This document shows positions 55,899 to 64,000 of a stretch of 64,000 bases of DNA, piece after piece (position 1 is the first letter of the stretch; each line of letters begins with the position of its first letter). Location of the stretch: assembly GCF_008728515.1 (NCBI RefSeq), contig NC_044976.1:210615467-210679466 (forward strand). The letters run 5' to 3'. The DNA is from Papio anubis (lineage: Eukaryota > Chordata > Mammalia > Primates > Cercopithecidae). A program made the position numbers and the translations under genes. The notes below the pieces were generated by a model. The model saw only the letters and a program-made list of their open reading frames with translations, was not told where the DNA came from and ran no database searches.

Positions 55899-56153
55899 GA
55901 TAGGCATTTGGGTTGGTTCCACATTTTTGCAGTTGTGAACTGTGCTGCTATAAACGTGTGTACACGTATCTTTTTTGTAGCATGACTTCTTTTCCTCTGG
56001 GTAGATACCCAGTAGGGGGATTACTGGATCCAATGGTAGTTCTACTTTTAGTTCTTTAAGGAATCTCCACACTGTTTTCCATAGTGGTTGTACTAGTTCA
56101 CATTCCCACCAGCAGTGCAGAAGGGTTCCCTTTTCACCACATCCTGCCAACAT
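55827..56153 (-). pseudogene. L1 ORF2 C-terminal fragment
   Basis: A 108-codon minus-strand frame reads the cysteine-rich C-terminus of L1 ORF2p, with the 'CWWECELVQPLWK' motif followed by 'LGIYP' and 'KKDTCT'. In the family this end helps the ORF2 protein act on RNA during retrotransposition. The reverse-transcriptase and endonuclease domains are absent. The last part of the frame is translated CA/TA repeat from the local duplication. It is non-functional. Confidence 0.85.
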
Positions 56154-56809
56154 CTATTACGTTTTGATTTTCTGATTATGACCATTCTTGCAGGAGTAAG
56201 GTGGTATCACATGGTGGTTCTGATTTGTATTTCCCTGATTATTAGTGATGTTGAGGATTTTTTTCATATGTTTGTTCGCCATTTCTATCTTCTTTTGAGA
56301 ACTGTCTATTCATGTCCTTAGTCCACTTTTTGATGAGATTGTTTGTCTTTTCTTCCTAATTTTTTGGAGTTCCTTGTACATTCTGGATATTAGTCCTTTG
56401 TCAGATGTATAGATTATGAAGATTTTCTCCCACTCTGTGGGTTGTCTGTTTATACTGCTGATTATTTCTTTTGCTGGGCAGATCTTTTTAGTTTAATTAA
56501 GTCCCATCTATTTATCTCTGTTTTTATTGCATTTGATTTGTTTTTCTGTGTGTGTGTGTGTCTTTTGTTTTTCTCCTCTCCCACTCTTATTCCCCAGCCC
56601 AACTTTGATCTCTCTCTTTATTCTCTAGAATGTGAATTAACCAGAAGCCTGAACCTCACACTTAAACTGAAGAAGCAGAATTGATGAGTGTCACCTGAAC
56701 TATCTTCAACATTTCATGTCACATTGCATGTCAGATATTTAATCTTGACACCTCCTCTCCCTCCAGAGCCAATAAGTCACCAAGAATGAAGAATTCTTTC
56801 TTCATCATA

Positions 56810-57190
56810 CAGAATTTTGCAGGCCATGGAAAGCAATCTAGATATTATTCTAAGTGCTGTAGAAAACTATGTCTGAGTTTTGAGCAGAAAAGTGATATGA
56901 TTTGAATTTCACTTAAAAACTCAGGCTTCTGGGAAATAGAAGAATGAAAGCAAAGAGACCAGTAAGAGAATTTACGGTAGGAATGACAGGGTCACATGAC
57001 TATGGGGGCAAGAAATGGATGAATTTGGGATACATTTTGTGTGCAGCCAACGAGACAAAAATTAATGGCTTGCAAGGAAGGGAAAAGAGGCATGAAGGGA
57101 AACAGATGGATAAAAGAAGATTCATAAGTTTTCACTTGAGCGACCAAATCCTTGTAGCTGCCCTTTAACAAAATGTGGTACAGAGGGATA
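56810..57190 (-). mobile_element. L2, antisense
   Basis: 'ttttgcaggccatggaaag', 'gagttttgagcagaaaagtgatatgatttg', 'aagcaaagagaccagtaagag' and 'gggatacattttgtgtgcagccaacgagac' follow reversed L2. Confidence 0.7.
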
Positions 57191-57654
57191 AAGGAAATTA
57201 GGAGAGAGAAGGAATCAAAAGTTATATTTTGGCCACATTATGTTTCAGATACCTACTAAACACACAAATAGAAATGAAGGAAAGCAGTCACTTTATTTTA
57301 ATGGGAAGGCGGCAACCTGAAAACCTAGTCATCTCGGAGCATCCAGCAGAGAAAACTTCTCTTGCAAGAAGTAAACACTTGATTTTGCCTTACAGACAGA
57401 TCATTTCATTATTCAGAGAATTTTTTTTCAGAAGGACCATGAGATATGCAAATAAATAGCAGAGATTTTTCAGGGTGCACAGGTGTTAGAAGCTGAAAGT
57501 AATGGAGCAAAGTGACAAAAAAGAGATCCTTTCTGGTGGGCAGTGAAATGCCTATATATTATTTTCTTTAGAGCAAGATTCCCTTTCCAAGTATGAACTT
57601 GCACTGACCTGTTCAGGTACATATTACTACTTTCTTAGAAAATGTGTGTGCGTG
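57191..57654. other. No recognised feature
   Basis: Unassigned sequence between an L2 and an Alu. The 76-codon frame at 57229-57459 has no domain. Confidence 0.5.
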
Positions 57655-57658
57655 TTCG

Positions 57659-58024
57659 GGCCGGGCGCGGTGGCTCATGCCTGTAATCCCAGCACTTTGA
57701 GAGGTTGAGGCGGGCGGATCACGAGGTCAGGAGTTCAAGACCAGTCTGACCAACATGGTGAAACCCCATCTCTACTAAAAATACAAAAATTAGCCGGGCT
57801 TGGTGGCACGTGCCTGTAATCCTAGGTACCCCGGAGGCTGAGGCAGGAGAATCACTTGATCCCGGAAGGCGGAGGTTGCAGTGAGCTGAGATCCGGCCAC
57901 TGCACTCCAGCCTGGGCGACAGAGCGAGACTCCGTCTCAAAAACAAACAAAACCAAATAAAACGAAACCAAAAACAACAACAACAAAAAAAACAAAAACA
58001 AACCAACCAAACAAACAAAAAACC
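57659..58024 (+). mobile_element. AluS, full length, sense, with long patterned A-rich tail
   Basis: Complete sense Alu starting with a consensus 'ggccgggcgcggtggctca'. The tail (57942-58024) is 80 bases of AAAC/AAC/AAAAC units. A perfect 13-bp target-site duplication, 'gaaaatgtgtgtg', lies at 57638-57650 and 58025-58037. Confidence 0.96.
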
Positions 58025-58037
58025 GAAAATGTGTGTG

Positions 58038-59704
58038 TGTCTATGATGATGGGGTGTGGATGAAGACTGGGCAAGCTACCTCAAAAGCAAGCAGAAATTG
58101 ATATTCCCCCCAAAATCCAAAAATAGCAGGAAAGGTATGTAGGCCACAGAGTGTGCTTGGGAGTGAGATGTAATTATAGAAGGGAAGGGAACCTGGACTG
58201 ATAAAGCCTACCCGTCTTTTTCCACTTGTCCTATATACACCAATGCTTCACGACTAAGGTAGTGAACCACGATAGAGCACAGTTGTGAAATTGAAATCCT
58301 GGGACCAGACCATGTCCCTGAAGGTAGAAGGTAAAATTCCTTCCAAAGGAAGTCGATATTTTTACTGTCTGTGTTCCAATGGAGAGATCCATCCCAGTAC
58401 TAGCACAAAGTTTAAGAAGGCATGTGTTAAACTAGAAAAAAAAGAAGATGAAAAGAACACCTCTTCCTCCTCCTAGGAGACTTAGAGGAGGCATGGCTCT
58501 GGATTTTGATTGAGTACTGTCTACCTGTCCGCAGTCCTTTGGGGGTAGGCAAAGTGGATTCTGCCACAAGGCATTAGGCTAGAAGCTAAGGGTCTGGGTA
58601 TGTTGGCTTTAATAGTTACTATATCTAGTTGCTATTATACATTGTCCTCTTCATTGTTTTTTCTTCTATTATCGAACATACTGTAAACCTTGTGGAATTA
58701 GAGGCCCGTACTTGGATGAAGCATCATGGAGGAGAGCAACAGCAACCCAGAGGGAGCCATTCCAGGAAGCGGGGGATATATGAATGCCAGCTGTGGCCGC
58801 CGCACAGAACTGGGAGTGCTGGCTAGCTGAGGAACACAGCAGCAAGGGAAGGAATTCATTTAACAGTTATCATCTCCTAGAAATACATGGAAAGAAAATT
58901 TTGCAAAAGACTAAAATGACTGCATTCAAGCAGGAGGGAGGCTGGGACCATTGTACATATGTTCTTTAAAAGAGAATATGTTCCCATTTTATCTAAAAAT
59001 GAGACACACCTGGCACATTTGTCTGCCTCCTTCTGTAGTCTCTAAGCTCTTTCAAAACAAGGCCCTATCATGTCAGAAAGACTTAATAATTATCTACAAA
59101 TGAAAGAATAAGGGTATCCTTGAATCAAGCCTTTTAATTTGAATAACTCAATTTATTTTACAGCAGCACCAAGTTATACACCCTCATTTATATATTGTGA
59201 GTTACAATGATATTATTATTTGGAAGTAATGGCTTTTAAATGAGCCTGGAGTTTCAATAGTAGGAAGAAAGTAGTTCTGTGTACATAAATTATTTGGTTG
59301 ATGAAGGGGGCCTGCCCCTCCACACCTGTGGGTATTTCTCGCAAGATGGAGATGAGAGACTGAGGGGAGTCTGATCTCTCCTTCTTTCCCTCACAGGTTG
59401 AAAGAGATGGTTGCATTCTGTTGTTCTTTACCAGTAATGTCAGCGATAACTAGCCAAGGAGGGCCAAAGGGTAAGGCTTTGTAACAACTTTCTTAATGTA
59501 ATGCAATCAGGTAGGTGGTATGCATGGCCACCAAGAAGGAGACTCAGATTGGATTTAACTAGAATAACCTGGGGACTAACCAAGGTTCCTTTTCTCAACT
59601 GAAAAAAAAAAACAAAAACAAAAAAAGGTACAGTGATGCTAAATCTCTAAATTCCCTTAGAAAGATTAATAAGAAAATAATTATAAGATATCTGTCCTTT
59701 TGAT
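58038..59704. other. Repeat-poor stretch, no gene recognised
   Basis: About 1.65 kb with only a possible L2 scrap near 59020-59110 and an A-rich patch at 59601-59626. Frames of about 60-66 codons occur without domains. 58700-58860 is less AT-rich ('gctgtggccgccgcacagaact'). Confidence 0.5.
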
Positions 59705-60590
59705 GGAATTAAAAATGAATGTATTAATGTCTTGTATTAGTAGATTTGTTTTATGACCCAGCATATAGGCTTTCCTGATAAATGCTTCATGTACGCATAA
59801 AATGAGTATGTAATCTGCAGTAATTGGATGATGTAAATAACTCTCCATGTGGTCAAGATGATGGATAGTGTTTCTTGAGTTTTCTGAATCTTCACTAATG
59901 GTCCATCACTTGTTCTGTAAATTACTGAAAGAAGAATGTGAAAATGTCCAAATATCTTTGTGAAGGTATATCTTTTCTCCCTTTCTGTCAATTTTTGCTT
60001 CATGGATACTGAAGGTATGTTATTAGGTGCATAAACATTTAGGATTGTTGTCATTATGATTTTATCTTTTTTATGTCTGATAAAACTTCTTGTCTTGAAG
60101 CCTATTTTGATATTTATATAACCATATGCATCTTCTTCCTAGTGTTTGCAATGATCTGTATTTTTCCATGAATTTACTTTCAATTTTTTAATTGGTGTGC
60201 ATCTTTATATTTAAATTATATATGTGCAGATTCCTATGACTGGGTCCTGTTTTATATATATGCATATATACATATAATCAAATAATCTGTACCTTTTGGA
60301 AAAATATATTTTGTTCATTTACATTTAATGTAAGTATTGATATGACTGTGGTTAAGTCTCCCATCTTGCTGGGTTTTTTTTTTAATATTTGGCATCTCTG
60401 ATCTTCGTTACTTTGTCCCTTATTTCTTCCTTATTTCCTGTATTCTTTTGTGTGAAGTGATATTTTAAAAAAAAATTTCTTTCTATCTCCTCCATTGCAT
60501 TTTAAGCTACATCTCTTTGTATTTTTAAATTCATTCCTCGAATGAACATATGCATCCTTAAATTGTCACAGTCTACTTTCAGCACCAATA
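59705..60590 (-). mobile_element. L1M ORF2 5' (endonuclease) region, antisense
   Basis: 'tgtcaatttttgcttcatggatactgaaggtatgttattaggtgcataaacatttaggattgttgtc' (about 59987) is reversed L1 ORF2 endonuclease-region text. 'cttgtcttgaagcctattttg' follows near 60090, then 'tttacatttaatgtaagtattgatatg' near 60319. Old and broken. Confidence 0.85.
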
Positions 60591-60597
60591 CTAAATC

Positions 60598-60690
60598 TTA
60601 GGGATTCAGACATGAGCAAGGCATATCCCTCCTTTTCAGATGAGTTGGAGAAGACAGACATGTAAGTAATAACAGCAAAACCTCTCACTA
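60598..60690 (-). mobile_element. L2-like scrap, antisense
   Basis: 'gggattcagacatgagcaaggcat' and 'ggagaagacagacatgtaagtaataa' follow reversed L2 near its 3' side. Short. Confidence 0.45.
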
Positions 60691-60829
60691 TTCAGAACAC
60701 CTTTCAGATGGCCACAAGGCTCAGCCTTATCATTCGATGAACTTGCTACCAGTATTTCTTGGTTGTACGGATTATTTTTTCCTCTTCAGTCATTGGATTT
60801 CGTATTTGTTTGAAAACATTTTGCCCTGT

Positions 60830-61590
60830 TTTTAACTAGATTGTGTTGAGTCATTTGTATAGTCTATGTACCAATGCTTTGTTGGATATATGTTTTGAAA
60901 AGATTTTCTCCCAATCTGTATCTTGTCTTTTCTTCCTCTTCACAGGGCCTTCCACAGAGCAAAAGTTTTAAATTTTCATGAGGTATAACTTACTGACTTT
61001 TTTTGTTTATAGATTGTGCTTTTTACATTGCATGTAGGAAAATTTTGTCAAACCCAAGGACTCTAAGATTTTCTTCTATACTTTTATAGTTTTAGGTTTT
61101 GAGTTTCACTATATGATTCACTTGGATTCAATTTTTGTATGTGGTTTATGGTAAGGGCCAAGATTTTTTTTTTTTTTTTTTTTTTTGCATATGACTATAC
61201 CTAATTGTTACAGCATAATTTGTTGAAACTATTTATCCTTTTCCCATTGAATTGTCCTAGCATTTTGTCAAAAGTCATTGCTCATATATGTGTCTTCTAT
61301 TTCTAGACTACTGTTTCCTTGAATTATTGGTCTATTTTTATGCCAATACTAGACTGTTTTGCTCACTTTACAGGAAGTCCTGAAATCAGTAGTATAAATT
61401 CCTTAACTTTGACCTTTGTTTTCAAAAGTATTTTGGCAATTCCAGGCCTTTTTCATTTCTATATGAACTTTATAATCAATTTGTCAGGTTCTCCCAAAAA
61501 AGTCTGCTGAGATTTCAATTGAGATTGCAATGAATTTACAGATCTTTTGGAGCAGCATTGACATACTAATAATATCGTCTCTTCTGAACA
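60830..61590 (-). mobile_element. L1M ORF2 C-terminal region, antisense
   Basis: 'agattttctcccaatctgtatcttgtc' near 60901, 'ttatggtaagggccaagattttt' near 61147, 'atgccaatactagactgttttgctcacttta' near 61340 and 'tttgtcaggttctcccaaaaaagtctgctgagattt' near 61480. A T22 run sits at 61165-61186. It carries a more 3' part of L1 than its left neighbour, so it is a separate insertion. Confidence 0.85.
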
Positions 61591-61604
61591 TATGCGTTCA
61601 TTAT

Positions 61605-62165
61605 GATCTAGCAATCTCTTTCTAAGTATGTCTTAGAAACTCTTGGACAAGTGAACAAGGAAATATACACAAGGATGCTTCCAGTACTGCTGCTTGTAAC
61701 AGAAAGACACCAGAACATTTTCCTTATCACTTGAGAAGATAGAAGAATGGTGGCATATTTATGCAGAAAAAAATTTTGGAATTTCATATGGCAGTTAACA
61801 GTGAGTTGACTCATAAACATAACAGTTACATTTTTAAAAAGGAATATATGTAGTATTATCCTATCAATATGACATTAAGAAATATGTAAAACCAATGACA
61901 TCTTGTTTGAGAAAGCAAACATCTGTGTTAAGACTACACAGACGAGTTAGGAAATTATATATACAAAATTCATAATAAAATTCACAATGAGCTTTTTACT
62001 GGATGGGGAGAGCAATAAACTTGGGATGGCCACAAAGTTGCATTTCTTAATCTTGATGGCGAGTATACAGAATGTTATCGAAGTGTTATTCTATACAGCA
62101 TACATGTATTTTACATTATCCTTTTCTATTTTATATTTAATATAAATCATTTTTAAAAGAAAAGA
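61605..62165 (+). mobile_element. L1ME-type 3' end, sense
   Basis: 'cttagaaactcttggacaagtgaacaagga' near 61631, 'gctgcttgtaacagaaagacaccag' near 61689, 'gagttgactcataaacataacag' near 61803 and an A-rich end follow the L1ME 3' order. It abuts the antisense L1 at 61590, giving opposite-orientation neighbours. Confidence 0.7.
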
Positions 62166-62779
62166 GTAGAGAATTTTATCGAGGGGGAGGAATAAGAGTA
62201 AACTTAAATCTTATACTAGTGAAACAGGGTACAAGCATTCATAGTTCAATTGTGTAATGATTCTTCATTTATACTATTCCACTTTCAGCTTATGAACTGC
62301 AAAACAGTGTCCTGAATAAATACTGGGAGTCACCAATGTAAAGCTGGTAATATTGTGGGGTTTTTGTTTTTTTTTTTTTTTGGACACTCACCTTCTACAA
62401 AGTAACTAAAGCCCTTTAAAATGTGAGAATAAATGTTGTTGATTGCAGAAGAATACCAGGGAAAATAGCATGGGCATGCCTTTCTCTCTTATTCCTCCCA
62501 TTGGGTTTGCAGGCCTTTCGCTTGCATGAATCACCCATATTTAGCTAAGCACTGTGCCTTTATTCTTTATTGCACTAGGCCTCTTGACAAATGACTGTTT
62601 AAGGAGTGTTTGCGCACCTGTCAATGGTTCCTGTCAATTGTCAAGTAACAAACAAAAAATCTGATAACTAAACAGGAGAAAACCTGTACAAACCAAGAAA
62701 TATTGGTACCATAAGAAGTTCAACAGATGATACGGCTAAGCCCTGTGGCTCTCTTTTAGCCCCTCCGAATAGTGAGTGG
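62166..62779. other. No recognised feature
   Basis: Unassigned sequence with a T15 run at 62367-62381. No coding frame of note. Confidence 0.5.
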
Positions 62780-62905
62780 TTCTGCTATATTTGTTATTTA
62801 CGTGTTTGTCTCCTCTGCTCATTTAAAAAGTGGGGACTATGCCTTGCTCATCTTAAAATCCCTAACACTTAGCATTGGTGCTCAATAAGTGTCCTTGATT
62901 GATGG
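62780..62905 (+). mobile_element. L2 3' end, sense
   Basis: 'gtttgtctcctctgctcatttaaaaagtggggactatgcctt' and 'aacacttagcattggtgctcaataagtgtccttgattgatgg' give the L2 terminus. Confidence 0.8.
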
Positions 62906-63400
62906 AAACGCTGATATCTATTGACCCCAAATAAAAACAGGTTAAAGCCATCTTTCATGGTATATTTTCAAACCTTCTGTTTTTGCATTAAATCGTGAAT
63001 CTTTGGAAAGTATCTACACATTTTAAAAATATTTTGGAGGCATTATTCGAATAACTATTTTGATACTGAGAAACTACTACCAGTGGCATAGATACAAATT
63101 AACTCCTGGATGCTTTTAATTAATGTTTGCGTTTGGTGCTCATGAAAAAGTAACTGAAGTCTTTAAGTTTGAAGATCGGGCTGCAAAGACATGATCACTC
63201 AGATGTCTTGCTTTAGTGTTGTAGTTTAGCAAGACAAGAAACTCTCCTAAAACGTCTTACTATTATGTACTCACTGTAGAGAAAATATGATTGTGAGGAA
63301 GAAAGTAAAGAAGGAAAGCAATGTGAGAGTTAAGCACCTGAAGTTTGCCTGGAGTGAAGAAGGTCCTACCAGTTAAGTTCTTCGGATTTTTTCTTTTTAT
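62906..63400. other. No recognised feature
   Basis: AT-rich, unassigned, no coding frame of note. Confidence 0.5.
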
Positions 63401-63446
63401 TTTCTTTCTTTCTTTCTTTCTTTTTTTTTTTTTTTTTTTTTTTTTT
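63401..63446. repeat. (TTTC)n plus T26 run, Alu tail
   Basis: Five TTTC units are followed by an uninterrupted T26 run directly before an antisense Alu. Confidence 0.95.
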
Positions 63447-63722
63447 GATGGAGTCTTGCTCTGTCGCCCAGGCTGGAGTGCAGTGGCGTGATCTCGGCTC
63501 ACTGCAAGCTCCGCCTCCCAGGTTCAAGCATTTCTCCTGCCTCAGCCTCCCAAGTAGCTGGGATTACAGGTGCACACCACCACTCCTGGCTAATTTTTGT
63601 ATTTTTAGTGGAGATAGGGTTTCGCCTTGACCAGGCTGGTCTTGAACTCCTGACCTCAGGTGATCTGCCTGTCTCAGCCTCCCAAAGTGTTGGGATTACA
63701 GGCGTGAGCCACCATGCTGGGC
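63447..63722 (-). mobile_element. AluS, full length, antisense
   Basis: Complete reversed Alu with S-class positions ('ggctggtcttgaactcctgacctcaggtgatctgcc'). A small deletion before 'ttgaccaggctgg' removes about 7 bases. Confidence 0.95.
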
Positions 63723-64000
63723 TTTGACTTTCTTTCTTGATGACTGTAAAAGCAACTGAAACAGATGATGAAAAAAGAGCTCACTACCATGAGCCACAGC
63801 CCATAGTTCTCAACAACTCACCTTGCCCCTGAGCTGACACCCTCCCACACCCTGCAACTAATACATCTGGTTTTCTTTCTTTGAAAAACATCACTATATT
63901 TGGGCAACATATCACACACAGCCCAGTGTATTCTCAGTTCCCCAAGTAACCTGTAGAGAAATTCTCTGATGTGACACTCTTTGTCCTGGAGGACCACAGA
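63723..64000. other. Window end, no recognised feature
   Basis: Unassigned sequence running off the end of the window; no coding frame of note. Confidence 0.5.

Larger units (their letters stand above)
55545..56545 (-). mobile_element. Primate L1 (L1P-type) 3' kilobase, antisense
   Basis: Reversed L1 3' UTR and ORF2 end: 'ttgggaaataggtggtgtttggttacatgag' near 55572, 'tgtgctgctataaacgtgtgt' near 55942 and 'tctgggtagatacccagtaggggg' near 55997. 'gtccttagtccactttttgatgag' is near 56314. It contains a 70-bp-period internal duplication at 55781-55898 and lacks some 3' UTR sequence just before it. Confidence 0.93.

Overview
The window looks like intergenic or deep-intronic DNA from a catarrhine primate, most likely human. 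The marks are about 26 Alu copies, including copies with AluY-type diagnostic bases, an L1PA 3' fragment, a THE1/MST-type solitary LTR and a MADE1 miniature element, all over a mammalian background of MIR, L2, L3/CR1-like, MER5A, Tigger and MLT elements. I found no intact protein-coding gene, no tRNA or rRNA, no CRISPR array and no bacterial-type operon. Open frames of 60-158 codons fall in Alus, LINEs, simple repeats or unremarkable sequence.

Layout. 1-2.6 kb: old L1 pieces on both strands, two Alus and a (GT)n. 2.6-4.5 kb: little recognisable. 4.5-9.3 kb: a long, decayed sense L1 (ORF1-like then ORF2-like sequence) with two Alus, a tetranucleotide repeat and an internal partial duplication. 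9.3-17.1 kb: MIR, L2, an unclassified repeat-like block, Alus and a 250-bp polypyrimidine tract. 17.1-24 kb: Alus, MIRs, an L3-like piece and repeat-poor stretches holding a perfect hairpin and an AT-rich inverted repeat. 24-26.3 kb: an antisense old L1. 26.3-32.5 kb: LTRs (MaLR, THE1, MLT2) and MER5A copies. 32.5-41.7 kb: MER5A, MIR, L3-like, L1PA and older L1 3' ends, an MLT1 LTR, and two repeat-free kilobases. 41.7-47.2 kb: a fossil Tigger DNA transposon with a dead transposase, then two antisense L1 bodies carrying Alus. 47.2-53.8 kb: an LTR-like element split by an AluY, a 360-bp polypyrimidine tract, and 2.7 kb with almost no repeats. 53.8-64 kb: a MADE1 hairpin, an antisense primate L1 with a dead ORF2 C-terminus, L2, AluS and several L1M pieces.

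There are no genes acting together here. What can be read is a layered insertion history: MIR, L2, MER5A and old LTRs interrupted by Alus with readable target-site duplications, and internal duplications in an L1, an Alu and a primate L1. The most testable functional candidates are the MADE1 hairpin (miR-548-like), the 14-bp perfect hairpin near 18.36 kb, and the repeat-free islands, which could be conserved non-coding DNA. All repeat names come from recognition of family consensus features, not a database search, so subfamily labels and edges are approximate.
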